Positions 43,372 through 51,539 of a DNA stretch of 64,000 nucleotides are shown in pieces. The first letter of the stretch is position 1. The number at the start of each line of letters is the position of its first letter. The DNA lies in the NCBI RefSeq assembly GCF_014518425.1, contig NZ_JACVCU010000001.1:1364001-1428000 (forward strand), written 5' to 3'. The DNA is from Terrabacter sp. MAHUQ-38 (GTDB lineage Bacteria > Actinomycetota > Actinomycetes > Actinomycetales > Dermatophilaceae). The notes under the pieces were generated by a model. The model had not been told where the DNA came from. It ran no database searches and saw only the letters and a program-made list of their open reading frames with translations. A program made the position numbers and the translations under genes.

Positions 43372-43414
43372 AGGAGGAGGTCGGTCGCGACGGTGGTCGG
43401 TCCGCCCTCCTCCT
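43372..43414. other. large hairpin upstream of the ABC importer operon
   Basis: AGGAGGAGG-t-CGG pairs with CCG-c-CCTCCTCCT (12 pairs, one mismatch) around a 17-base loop. It is not preceded by a gene end, so it is unlikely to be a plain terminator. It may be an operator or a leader structure if transcription starts upstream. Confidence 0.45.
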
Positions 43415-43542
43415 GAACCCGGCCGGGAGCGCCGCAAGGCGCGGAGGGCCGGGCCGCGACCGCATCGCGGACCTCGTCGGAGGGCCCACCCCGCGCTCGT
43501 AGACTCGGCGCGTCGAACCGTCGCCCGTCCGAGGAGCCCGTC

Positions 43543-44412
43543 ATGCCCCGTCCCCGTCTCGCAGCCGCGCTCGCCGCCGCGATCTGCGCCGCCGCGCTCG
43601 CCGCCTGCGGCTCCTCGACCCCGCAGTCCTCCGGCGGAGCCAGCACCGGAACGGCGGGCGCCGACGCGTGTGCCAAGGACTCCCTGAAGCTCGTCACCGC
43701 CGGCAAGCTCACCGTCGGCACCGACAAGCCGGCCTACGAGCCGTGGTTCAGCGGCGACGACCCGAGCAATGGCAAGGGCTACGAGTCGGCCGTCGCCTAC
43801 GCCATCGCGGAGAAGATGGGTTTCGCGAAGACCGACGTGACGTGGACTGTCGTGCCGTTCAACACCGCGATCTCCCCCGCGCCGAAGAGCTTCGACTTCG
43901 ACGTCAACCAGATCTCGATCTCCGAGGACCGCAAGAAGGCCGTCGACTTCAGCTCCGGCTACTACGACGTGCGTCAGGCCGTCGTCTCCTACAAGGGCAG
44001 CCCGATCGACGGGAGGACGACCGTCGCGGACCTCAAGGGCGCCGACCTCGGCGCGCAGGTCGGCACGACGTCGCTCAAGGCCGTCCAGGACCAGATCCAG
44101 CCGACCAACGACCCGAAAGTCTTCGACACCAACGACATTGCCGTCCAGGCCCTGAAGAACAAGCAGATCGACGGCATCGTCGTGGACGTGCCGACGGCAT
44201 TCTACATGACCGCCGCCCAGCTCGACGACGGCGTCATCGTCGGCCAGCTGCCGGCAGCGGGCACGCCGGAGCAGTTCGGTGCCGTCCTCGACAAGGGGTC
44301 GGCCCTGACGCCGTGCGTCACCAAGGCCGTCGACGCGCTGCGCACCGACGGCACCCTCGAGAAGCTGCAGCAGCAGTACCTCGCCAACGCGGGCGCGCCC
44401 GAGCTGAAGTGA
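43543..44412 (+). CDS. polar amino-acid ABC transporter, substrate-binding lipoprotein
   Basis: The 289-aa protein has a lipoprotein signal with lipobox LAAC (Cys22). The SBP_bac_3 fold follows, with GKLTVGTDKPAYEPWF, GYESAVAYAIAEKMGF, FDFDVNQISISEDRKKAVDFSSGYY and AVQALKNKQIDGIVVDVPTAFYM. It binds a small polar ligand, most likely an amino acid, outside the membrane and hands it to the permease encoded 3 bases before its stop. The TAGACT at 43500 is a possible -10, with a leader of about 35 bases that includes GAGGAG. Confidence 0.9.
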   Translation: MPRPRLAAALAAAICAAALAACGSSTPQSSGGASTGTAGADACAKDSLKLVTAGKLTVGTDKPAYEPWFSGDDPSNGKGYESAVAYAIAEKMGFAKTDVTWTVVPFNTAISPAPKSFDFDVNQISISEDRKKAVDFSSGYYDVRQAVVSYKGSPIDGRTTVADLKGADLGAQVGTTSLKAVQDQIQPTNDPKVFDTNDIAVQALKNKQIDGIVVDVPTAFYMTAAQLDDGVIVGQLPAAGTPEQFGAVLDKGSALTPCVTKAVDALRTDGTLEKLQQQYLANAGAPELK

Positions 44413-45281
44413 CGACACCAGCCGGTATGCCGTCGGGCGCGTGGGCCCCGTCGCCCGTCGAGCTCGAGCGCCGGGCCTACCGACGCTCGCGGACGGCCCG
44501 GTCCGCAGCGGTCTCCGCCGTCAGCACGGTCGTCGTGCTCGGCATCCTCGCCTGGCTCATCACGCACTCGGAGGGCTGGCCCCGCGTCCAGGAGACCTTC
44601 TTCAGCTGGGACAAGGCGGTCCACTCGTTCCCGGCCGTGCTGAAGGGCCTGTGGCTCAACATCCGCCTCATGCTGATCTGCGGCGTCTCGATCCTCGCGC
44701 TCGGACTGACGCTCGCGATCATGCGCACCCTGCGGGGCCCCATCTTCTTCCCGCTGCGCCTGCTCTCGACCGTCTACGTCGACCTGTTCCGCGGGCTGCC
44801 GCTGCTCCTCCTGCTGCTGCTGCTCGGCCTCGGGGTGCCGGCACTCCGCCTGGCCAACGTGCCCACAGAGCTCGCCTTCTGGGGCGCCGTCGCCATCGTC
44901 CTGTCCTACTCGGCCTACGTCGCCGAGGTCTTCCGGGCGGGCATCGAGTCGGTGCACCCGTCGCAGCGTGCGGCGTCGCGGGCGCTGGGCCTCTCCAACG
45001 GGCAGACGCTGCGTCACGTGGTGCTGCCGCAGGCGGTGCGTCGCGTGACGCCACCGCTCATGAACGACTTCGTCTCGCTGCAGAAGGACTCGGGCCTCAT
45101 CGCAGTGCTCGGTGCGACCGACGCGATCCGCGCGGCCCAGATCGAGACGGCGAGCGACTTCAACTACACGCCGTACGTCGTCGCCGGCGTCCTCTTCCTC
45201 TGCCTGACGATCCCGATGGCGCGGCTGACCGACCACGTCGCGCGCAAGCAGGGCTGGCACGGGGCCGGGGGTCCGCTGTGA
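44409..45281 (+). CDS. polar amino-acid ABC transporter permease
   Basis: The 290-aa permease has an N-terminal membrane segment, then FPAVLKGLWLNIRLMLICGVSILALGLTLAIMRTL and the family loop YVDLFRGLPLLLLLLLL. The EAA loop is FRAGIESVHPSQRAASRALGLSNGQTLRHVVLPQA. About five to six membrane segments are present. It works with the lipoprotein and the ATPase on either side; the GTG overlaps the lipoprotein stop and its end overlaps the ATPase start. Confidence 0.9.
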   Translation: MTTPAGMPSGAWAPSPVELERRAYRRSRTARSAAVSAVSTVVVLGILAWLITHSEGWPRVQETFFSWDKAVHSFPAVLKGLWLNIRLMLICGVSILALGLTLAIMRTLRGPIFFPLRLLSTVYVDLFRGLPLLLLLLLLGLGVPALRLANVPTELAFWGAVAIVLSYSAYVAEVFRAGIESVHPSQRAASRALGLSNGQTLRHVVLPQAVRRVTPPLMNDFVSLQKDSGLIAVLGATDAIRAAQIETASDFNYTPYVVAGVLFLCLTIPMARLTDHVARKQGWHGAGGPL

Positions 45282-46033
45282 CCCCCCGGCCGGCGCACGA
45301 GGCGCCCCTGCTGTCGGTGCGTGGCCTACGCAAGAGCTTCGGCGACGCCGTCGTGCTCGACGACGTCCACCTCGACGTGCAGCCGGGCGAGTGTGTGGTG
45401 CTCATCGGCGCGTCCGGCTCCGGCAAGTCGACGCTGCTGCGGTGCGTCAACCTCCTCGAGCAGGTCGACGACGGTGTCATCACGCTCGCCGGTCGCGACA
45501 TCACCGACCCACGCGTCGACGCCGACGAGGTGCGCGCCCGCATGGGCATCGTCTTCCAGGCCTACAACCTCTTCCCGCACCTCACGGTGCTCGACAACGT
45601 GACCCTCGCCCCGCGGCGCGTTCACAAGGTCCCACGGGCGGAGGCGGAGAGTCGTGCCCTGGCGATGCTCGAGCGGGTCGGCCTCGCGGACAGGGCGCGG
45701 GCACGGCCCGACGACCTCTCCGGTGGGCAGCAGCAGCGGGTCGCCATCGCCCGGGCCATGGTCAACTCGCCGCAGCTGCTGCTGCTCGACGAGGTGACGA
45801 GCGCCCTCGATCCCGAGCTCGTCGGCGAGGTGCTGGACCTGCTGCGCGACCTCCGGGAGGAGGGGATGACGATGATCCTGTCCACCCACGAGATGGGGTT
45901 CGCGCGCAACGTCGCCGACACGGTCTGCTTCCTCGACGGCGGCCGCGTGCTCGAGCAGGGTCCGCCGTCCGAGGTGCTCGGGTCGCCGCGCGAGCCACGC
46001 ACTCGCCAGTTCCTCTCGCGTCTCGTCTCATGA
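45278..46033 (+). CDS. amino-acid ABC transporter ATPase
   Basis: The 251-aa ABC ATPase has Walker A GASGSGKST, the Q-loop VFQAYNLFPHLTVLDN, signature LSGGQQQRVAIARA, Walker B LLLLDEVTSALD and the switch His in STHEMGFARNVAD. It is the PAAT/GlnQ type and energises the permease. The GTG overlaps the permease stop. The ATG of the methyltransferase gene overlaps its own stop. Confidence 0.93.
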   Translation: MTPRPAHEAPLLSVRGLRKSFGDAVVLDDVHLDVQPGECVVLIGASGSGKSTLLRCVNLLEQVDDGVITLAGRDITDPRVDADEVRARMGIVFQAYNLFPHLTVLDNVTLAPRRVHKVPRAEAESRALAMLERVGLADRARARPDDLSGGQQQRVAIARAMVNSPQLLLLDEVTSALDPELVGEVLDLLRDLREEGMTMILSTHEMGFARNVADTVCFLDGGRVLEQGPPSEVLGSPREPRTRQFLSRLVS

Positions 46034-46650
46034 GCAGCGACACCGAGATCGGCGTCGGGCCGTGGGAGGGTCCGTGGCCCGAGGGCGAGCACTACGACCC
46101 CGACCTGCTGGCGCACGGTGACCGGCGCAACGTCGTCGACGCGTACCGCTACTGGCGGCACGACGCGATCGTCGCCGACCTCGACGAGAAGCGGCACGAC
46201 TTCCACGTCGCAGTCGAGAACTGGGGCCACGACTTCAACATCGGCTCGGTCATCCGCACGGCGAACGCGATGGGCGCTCGGGCGTTCCACATCGTCGGCA
46301 AGCGGCGCTGGAACCGCCGCGGCGCGATGGTGACCGACCGCTACCAGCACGAACACCACCACCCGGACGCCGCCGCGCTCGCCGCGTGGGCCCGGGCCGA
46401 GGGGCTGGCGCTCGTCGGGGTCGACAACCTGCCGGGGTCGGTGCCGATCGAGACGTATGACCTGCCGCGGCGGTGCGTGCTCGTATTCGGCCAGGAGGGG
46501 CCGGGGCTCTCGGAGCCGATGCGGGCCGAGTGCGAGGCGGTGCTGCACATCGAGCAGTTCGGTTCGACCCGGTCGATCAACGCGGGAGCGGCGGCGGCTG
46601 TCGCGATGCACGCGTGGGTGCGCCGTCACGTCTTCGACCAGCACGTCTGA
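46030..46650 (+). CDS. SpoU/TrmH-family RNA 2'-O-methyltransferase
   Basis: The 206-aa SPOUT protein has the N-terminal NWGHDFNIGSVIRTANAMGA motif and the knot motifs VFGQEGPGLSEPMRAEC and IEQFGSTRSINAGAAAAVAMHAWVR. It likely 2'-O-methylates tRNA or rRNA; the exact site is unknown. Unusually, it is attached to the end of an amino-acid importer operon by an ATGA overlap, so it is co-expressed with the transporter. Confidence 0.9.
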   Translation: MSSDTEIGVGPWEGPWPEGEHYDPDLLAHGDRRNVVDAYRYWRHDAIVADLDEKRHDFHVAVENWGHDFNIGSVIRTANAMGARAFHIVGKRRWNRRGAMVTDRYQHEHHHPDAAALAAWARAEGLALVGVDNLPGSVPIETYDLPRRCVLVFGQEGPGLSEPMRAECEAVLHIEQFGSTRSINAGAAAAVAMHAWVRRHVFDQHV

Positions 46651-46670
46651 AGTGCGGGCTGCAGGACATG

Positions 46671-47843
46671 TCACGTACGGGGGTCGCGGCCGCGCCAGCG
46701 CAACGGCTCCTCGGCGTACTCCTCGACGACGTGCGCGGCGACCCCGACCGAGCGGGCCACCTGGAAGACGACCTCGCCCGACTCGGCGGGCAGGCGCAGG
46801 GCGTGCAGCACCGCGGCGCTGGCGAGGTCGATGTTGGGCAGCGCGCCCGTGCGGTCGGCGACGAGTGCGGCCAGCGCCTCGACCCGGCGGCGAAGCAGGG
46901 TCGTGCCTCGCCGTCGCCACAGGGCGTCCAGGACCACGTCGGCGCGTGGGTCGCCGTCCGAGTACAGGAAGTGCCCGAATCCGGCCACCACTGCGCGCTC
47001 GCGCAGGGAGCGCGCCACGAGCACGGTGGGGTCGACGCCCTCGACGAGCAGGCCGTGTGCGGCGATGGGCGCCGCGCCGTGGAGCGGCCCGGCCATGGCG
47101 GCGTAAGCGGCGCAGAGGCAGTCGTGCAGGCCGGCACGGGTCGAGGCGGCCACCCTGGCCGCGACCGTCGAGGCGGTGAGCCCGTGGTCGAGCAGCGCGA
47201 CGAGCAGGACGCGGAGCACGGCGACGTCGGCCCTCGACCCCGGATCGCCGCCCAGCGCGGCCAAGGTGAGCGCCGCGAGGTCGATCGGGGCGCGGGTGGA
47301 GGGCACCGGTCGTCCCGCGACGAGGCCCACGGCGGCACGTAGCGTCGGCAGCGTGGAGTCCCGCACGCGCACGGGGTCCGTGTCGGAGGCGAACGGGTCC
47401 GCGGCGGCTAGCAGCTGGACCGCGATCGGCACACGGCGCTCGAGCGGAAGCGCCGTGAGGTCCACTCCAGAAGGCGAAGGGACGGCCGGAACGGCTTTCG
47501 CGCCAAGTGAACCCAGCACGACACCCGCTGCTTGGTCGAGCGATCCAAGCGTGACGACCTCGGAGAGCGGCACCCCCCGGAAGAACAGCTGGCCGTCGGC
47601 CTGGCTGCTGACAGAGGTGGCGATGCTCCGGAAGCGCAGTAGCGGCTGGGGCCCACCCGGTGCGTGGGTCGCCGACGCCATCGCATCGACCTGCGCGCGG
47701 TCGAAGAGGCTCTCCTGCTGGCCGGGACGCCGTTCGCTCCGCAGGAGCCCACGGCTGACATACGCGTAGAGCGTCGCCCGCTTGACCCCGAGGCGTTGCG
47801 CAGCCTCGGTCGTGGTGATCCACGCGCCCTCGGTGGGCGTCAT
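46671..47843 (-). CDS. citrate-synthase-family protein with N-terminal MerR-type HTH
   Basis: The 390-aa protein starts with a MerR-like helix-turn-helix (WITTTEAAQRLGVKRATLYAYVSRGLLRSERR, residues 8-40). A citrate-synthase fold follows, with LLDHGLTASTVAARVAAST, GPLHGAAP, VVAGFGHFLY and TGALPNIDLASAAVLHALRLP. The family's KHGG is replaced by PLHG, and catalytic residues are only partly recognisable. It may be a metabolic sensor that regulates the divergent citrate synthase, or an active enzyme. A perfect palindrome lies in the shared promoter region. Confidence 0.78.
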   Translation of the reverse strand: MTPTEGAWITTTEAAQRLGVKRATLYAYVSRGLLRSERRPGQQESLFDRAQVDAMASATHAPGGPQPLLRFRSIATSVSSQADGQLFFRGVPLSEVVTLGSLDQAAGVVLGSLGAKAVPAVPSPSGVDLTALPLERRVPIAVQLLAAADPFASDTDPVRVRDSTLPTLRAAVGLVAGRPVPSTRAPIDLAALTLAALGGDPGSRADVAVLRVLLVALLDHGLTASTVAARVAASTRAGLHDCLCAAYAAMAGPLHGAAPIAAHGLLVEGVDPTVLVARSLRERAVVAGFGHFLYSDGDPRADVVLDALWRRRGTTLLRRRVEALAALVADRTGALPNIDLASAAVLHALRLPAESGEVVFQVARSVGVAAHVVEEYAEEPLRWRGRDPRT

Positions 47844-47877
47844 CCCGCCTCCGTCCTGATCAGGTCGACGTTGACTG

Positions 47878-47903
47878 GATCAACATTGACGATGTTGATC
47901 AAC
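47878..47903. promoter_or_regulatory. palindromic operator between the two citrate-synthase-family genes
   Basis: GATCAACAT-N5-ATGTTGATC has perfect 9-bp arms, and GTTGATCAAC (47894-47903) is itself a palindrome overlapping its right arm. It lies 35 bases after the HTH-protein start and 39 before the citrate synthase start. The HTH protein is the obvious candidate to bind it; this is inferred. Confidence 0.7.
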
Positions 47904-47941
47904 CTATCGGACAGTGACGAGTGAACCCGAGAGGAGCACAC

Positions 47942-49162
47942 ATGTCCACCCACCCCGCAGACCCGAGCCCCGCCGGCACGAACGGCACCACCGGCACGTC
48001 CGGCACGGGCTTCGTCAATGTCCCCAGGGGCCTGGCCAAGGTCGTCGTCACCGACACCGAGCTCGGCGACGTCCGAGGCGACGAGGGCTTCTTCCACTAC
48101 CGGCAGTACTCAGCCGTCGAGCTGGCCGAGAAGGTGGGCTTCGAGCAGGTCTGGCACCTGCTCTTCCACGGCCACCTGCCCAGCGACGACGAGCTCGCCG
48201 CCTTCACCACCGAGGTGGGCCGGCTCAGGGTGATGCCTCGCGCGCTCGCCGACCTGCTTCCCGCCATCTGCGCGACGACGACCGACTCGCTCCAGGTGCT
48301 GCGCACGGCGCTGTCCGCGTGGGGCGGCGTCTGCGGCATCCGGCCGCTGTACGACTCCGACGCGGCCGAGGCGCGCGCCGCGGCCATGGCGGCGGTCGCG
48401 GTCACACCGACGGTGCTCGCCGCGGCCCACCGCCTCCACCGGGGGCTCGAGCCGATCGCCGCCGACCCGGGCCTGCGTCACGCCGAGGACTACCTGCGCA
48501 TGGTCACCGGGGAGCTGCCCTCGGCACGCGATGCCCGAGCCGTCGAGCAGTACCTCGTCGCGACGATGGACCACGGCTTCAACGCCTCGACGTTCACGGC
48601 CCGCGTCATCGCGAGCACCGGCGCCGACCTCGCCGCGTGCCTCGTCGGTGCCATCGGGTCCTTCTCCGGCCCCAAGCACGGCGGGGCACCGAGCCGGGCG
48701 CTCGAGTCGCTCGACGAGATCGGCACGCTCGAACGGGCCGAGCCGTGGGTGCGTGGCCGCATCGAGGCCGGCGACCGGATCATGGGGTTCGGCCACGCCG
48801 TCTACCGCACGCGCGACCCGCGGTCCGAGATGCTCAAGGCGGTCGCCCGCCGATGGGACGACCCGCTCGTCGACCTCGCCACCGGTGTCGAGGACGCGAT
48901 CGAGAAGGCGCTGGCCGAGCTCAAGCCCGGGCGCGAGCTGCACGCCAACGTCGAGTTCTACGCCGGAGTCGTCATGAAGCTCGCAGGTCTCGACCCGTCG
49001 ATGTTCACGCCGACCTTCTGCGTGGCCCGCGTCGTCGGCTGGACCGCCAACGTCCTCGAGCAGAGCAGAGACCCGAAGATCATCCGGCCTGCGGCCCGCT
49101 ACGTCGGTCCGCCGCCGCCCCAGCCCGTGCCAAGCGGCACCCGGGCACCGCAGCCGGCCTGA
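47942..49162 (+). CDS. citrate synthase family enzyme (citrate synthase 2-like)
   Basis: The 406-aa protein has the citrate-synthase blocks ATMDHGFNASTFTARVIAST, GSFSGPKHGGAPSRALE and RIMGFGHAVYRTRDPRSEMLK, with both catalytic His residues. It also has NVEFYAGVVMKLAGLDPSMF and FCVARVVGWTANVLEQ. The N-terminus carries a Ser/Thr/Gly-rich extension of about 30 residues before FVNVPRGLAKVVV. It condenses acetyl-CoA with oxaloacetate or a relative; 2-methylcitrate synthase is an alternative. The divergent HTH citrate-synthase homologue probably controls it. The ATG has GAGAGGAG upstream. Confidence 0.88.
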   Translation: MSTHPADPSPAGTNGTTGTSGTGFVNVPRGLAKVVVTDTELGDVRGDEGFFHYRQYSAVELAEKVGFEQVWHLLFHGHLPSDDELAAFTTEVGRLRVMPRALADLLPAICATTTDSLQVLRTALSAWGGVCGIRPLYDSDAAEARAAAMAAVAVTPTVLAAAHRLHRGLEPIAADPGLRHAEDYLRMVTGELPSARDARAVEQYLVATMDHGFNASTFTARVIASTGADLAACLVGAIGSFSGPKHGGAPSRALESLDEIGTLERAEPWVRGRIEAGDRIMGFGHAVYRTRDPRSEMLKAVARRWDDPLVDLATGVEDAIEKALAELKPGRELHANVEFYAGVVMKLAGLDPSMFTPTFCVARVVGWTANVLEQSRDPKIIRPAARYVGPPPPQPVPSGTRAPQPA

Positions 49163-49177
49163 CGGCATACGGCAGCT

Positions 49178-49222
49178 GGCAGGGAGGCGGGCAGAGAGGC
49201 GGGCAGGGAGGCGGGCATGGAG
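49178..49222. repeat. 12-bp tandem repeat (three copies plus part)
   Basis: GGCAGGGAGGCG occurs at 49178, 49190 (one change) and 49202, with a partial fourth. It lies just after the citrate-synthase stop and before a hairpin. It is likely non-functional slippage DNA. Confidence 0.65.
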
Positions 49223-49256
49223 CAGGCCCCGACGCATCCGGCAATCGGGGCCCGCT
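49221..49256. terminator. bidirectional terminator between convergent genes
   Basis: GGCCCCGA and TCGGGGCC (8 bp) with flanking AGC/GCT pairs form a stem around 12 bases, between the convergent citrate synthase and metalloprotease genes. There is no T-run. Confidence 0.5.
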
Positions 49257-49287
49257 CACCGCGATCAGAGGGAGTGGCTGATCACGC

Positions 49288-50109
49288 TCAGTTGCCGTAG
49301 ACGGCCTGGACGCCGGCGCGGTCCGAGGCGGTCATCGACAGGTCATCGGACGTGCCGTTGCACTGCGGGTAGTGCATGATCGACGCCGAGTCGTACGGCG
49401 TCAGCGGACGCCAGTTGTTGTCCTCGAAGCACGTGCCTGCCTCGGGGCGCGTGTGCTCGTGGCGGAAGCCGAGGGTGTGGCCGAGCTCGTGCGCCATGAT
49501 GTTGGACGGCGTCCACGAGCCGGCGCTGTAGAGAGACTTCGCGTTGACGAGGACGTTGCGGCCCGACTTCGACGTGCTCGGGAAGAACGCACGGGCGATG
49601 TACTGCGTCGTCTTGGTCGGCTCGACGGAGAAGACGACCGAGCTGTTGCGGGTGTTGCAGCTTCCGTCCTGCGTCGACACGTGGATGAAGTCGATGGCCG
49701 ACGAGGCCGCCTCCCACTGGCCGGCGCCGTCAGCCATCGCGGACACGACGCGGCTGTAGTCAGCACCGAACTTCGTGCTGACGCAGTAGGTCAGGTTGCC
49801 GACGGCGGCCTGGCTCCAGCTGTCGTCGCGGCCGCTCACCTGGTTGATGATGAGCGACTCGGCGTCGACGTGGCGCGGGCCGGTGACCATGATGTCGTAG
49901 AACTGACGCAGGCCGCCCTTGCTGCCCTCGGGCTCGTCACCGTTGACGATGTACTGCCCGTCGACGTCCTGGAAGGTGGTAGCGGCGAACTCCTGGAACG
50001 TCGGCACGTCACCCTCGACCGGGGCGGCGCTGGCGCTTGTGGCGGCCAGGCCCGCGGCGAAGGTGGCGGCGAGGGCGACGGACAGGGTCCGGAGCTTTGT
50101 GAGCTGCAT
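49288..50109 (-). CDS. secreted zinc metalloprotease (metzincin)
   Basis: The 273-aa protein has a Sec signal peptide (LRTLSVALAATFAAGLAATSASA, cleavage after about residue 29). A metzincin catalytic domain follows. The zinc motif HELGHTLGFRHEH (His207, Glu208, His211, His217) and the Met-turn SIMHYP (243-248) are complete. Cysteines at 109, 151, 227 and 250 could form disulphides. Its length and features fit a matrixin/astacin-like secreted enzyme, and no propeptide with a Cys switch is obvious. No substrate is inferred. Confidence 0.85.
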   Translation of the reverse strand: MQLTKLRTLSVALAATFAAGLAATSASAAPVEGDVPTFQEFAATTFQDVDGQYIVNGDEPEGSKGGLRQFYDIMVTGPRHVDAESLIINQVSGRDDSWSQAAVGNLTYCVSTKFGADYSRVVSAMADGAGQWEAASSAIDFIHVSTQDGSCNTRNSSVVFSVEPTKTTQYIARAFFPSTSKSGRNVLVNAKSLYSAGSWTPSNIMAHELGHTLGFRHEHTRPEAGTCFEDNNWRPLTPYDSASIMHYPQCNGTSDDLSMTASDRAGVQAVYGN

Positions 50110-50264
50110 GGATGGTGCTCCTCAGGGGGTTCGGGTCACCGGTTCGGCGGGGTGACTGCTCGAAACCGTAGGTTGGGCGGGGCCGGGCGATGTCGTGGCG
50201 TTGGTCAGGACTCGGCAAGCAGTCGTCAAGGATGGGTCGGCATCGCGTAAGGAGGGCCAAGGGC

Positions 50265-51539
50265 ATGACGGGTGAGGTCAGGGGCACATCCTGGAATGCG
50301 GCATTCGTCCGTTTCTGGGTCGCCGACGCCGTGTCGAACCTCGGCACCTTCGTCTCGACCCTCGCCCTCCAGCTGCTCCTCATCGAGACGCTCCATGCCG
50401 ACCAGGTGGCGCTCGGTGTCGTGCGTGCCGCGCAGTGGCTGCCGTACCTGCTCTTCGGCCTCCTCGCGGGCGTCGTCGTCGACCGGGTCCGGCGTCGTCC
50501 CTTGCTCATCGCTGCCGACGTGCTGTGCGCGGCACTCCTGGCGGCGGTGGGTCTGCTCGCGTTGACCGGACACCTCACGGTGCCGGTGCTCGCCGGGCTC
50601 GTCTTCGTCGTCGGGTCGGCGTCGATGTTCTTCAGCGCCGCCCACCTGTCGCTGCTGCCGACGATCGTCCCGGCGCCGTCGCTGCCCTCCGCGAATGCCC
50701 GTCTCTCCCAGACGTATGCGGCGACGCAGTCAATCGGCCCTCTCGTCGGCGGGGCCCTCGTGCGCCTGCTGTCCGCACCGGTGGCGATCCTCGTCGACGC
50801 CGCGTCGTATGCCGTGTCGGCGCTGGTGCTCACGACCGTCCGGGTCGAGGAGCGCCGCCCGGAGTCGACCGGTCATGAGCGTGACCGCCACCTCTGGACC
50901 GAGCTGCGCGAGGGGGCCCGCTGGGTCTACCGCCACGCGACGCTGGGCCCGTACGCCGTGTCGCTGCACCTGTGGTTCATCGCCAACGCGGTCGTGACGA
51001 CGGTGCTCGTCCACTACGCCACGACGGAGCTGCAGCTCGACGCGCTCGCCGTCGGACTCGTCCTCGCCGCGGCCGGCGTCACGGGCGTCCTCGGCGCGGG
51101 CCTCGCCCCACGGCTGGGGGTCCGCTTCGGCACCGGCCGGGTGATCACGGCGACGGAGTGGGTCAGCCCCGCGGCATACGCCCTGCTCCTGCTCGCACAG
51201 CCGGGGCCGTATGCCGTCGTGTGGCCCCTCGTCGCCAACGCGGTCTTCGGTCTCGGCCTGGGGCTCAAGGGCCCGCTCGAGATGAGCTACCGCAACCTCG
51301 TGACGCCCGACCGGCTGCGCGGGCGCATGAACGCGACGATTCGGTCGTTCAACTGGGGCTCGATCGCCGTCGCGGCACCACTCGGTGGCTGGGCGGCGGC
51401 CACGTGGGGCGACCGCAGCGCGATCCTGGCCGGCGTCGTGGGGCTCGCGGTCTCGGCGCTCGTGCTCTGGTGCTCGCCCTACCGCCGCGTCACGGTGGAG
51501 GGCGAGCAACGGGCGTCCATGGTCACTCCGGCGCGGTGA
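50265..51539 (+). CDS. MFS exporter (12 TM)
   Basis: The 424-aa protein has about 12 membrane segments, with the entry FWVADAVSNLGTFVSTLALQLLLIE and the motif A-like loop VVVDRVRRRPLLIAADVL. It also has YAATQSIGPLVGGALVRLLSAPVAILVDAASYAVSA. It belongs to the MFS_3-like (enterobactin-exporter/macrolide efflux-like) group; the substrate is unknown. The ATG has GGAGG about 9 bases upstream. Its end overlaps the end of the opposite-strand ABC permease by 17 bases. Confidence 0.85.
   Translation: MTGEVRGTSWNAAFVRFWVADAVSNLGTFVSTLALQLLLIETLHADQVALGVVRAAQWLPYLLFGLLAGVVVDRVRRRPLLIAADVLCAALLAAVGLLALTGHLTVPVLAGLVFVVGSASMFFSAAHLSLLPTIVPAPSLPSANARLSQTYAATQSIGPLVGGALVRLLSAPVAILVDAASYAVSALVLTTVRVEERRPESTGHERDRHLWTELREGARWVYRHATLGPYAVSLHLWFIANAVVTTVLVHYATTELQLDALAVGLVLAAAGVTGVLGAGLAPRLGVRFGTGRVITATEWVSPAAYALLLLAQPGPYAVVWPLVANAVFGLGLGLKGPLEMSYRNLVTPDRLRGRMNATIRSFNWGSIAVAAPLGGWAAATWGDRSAILAGVVGLAVSALVLWCSPYRRVTVEGEQRASMVTPAR

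Larger units (their letters stand above)
43224..43542. other. 319-base divergent intergenic region
   Basis: It holds the DedA -10 hexamer, one CGGCATAC-type octamer (43234), a large hairpin at 43372-43414 and a TAGACT (43500-43505) that could be the ABC operon -10. I see no gene, tRNA or known riboswitch. Confidence 0.45.

Noticed and set aside
43224-43542. Riboswitch or tRNA in the importer upstream region
   Set aside because: No tRNA cloverleaf or known riboswitch core could be drawn; only the hairpin is supported.
49178-49222. Possible CRISPR or regulatory repeat
   Set aside because: Units are only 12 bp, contiguous and without spacers; this is a simple tandem repeat.
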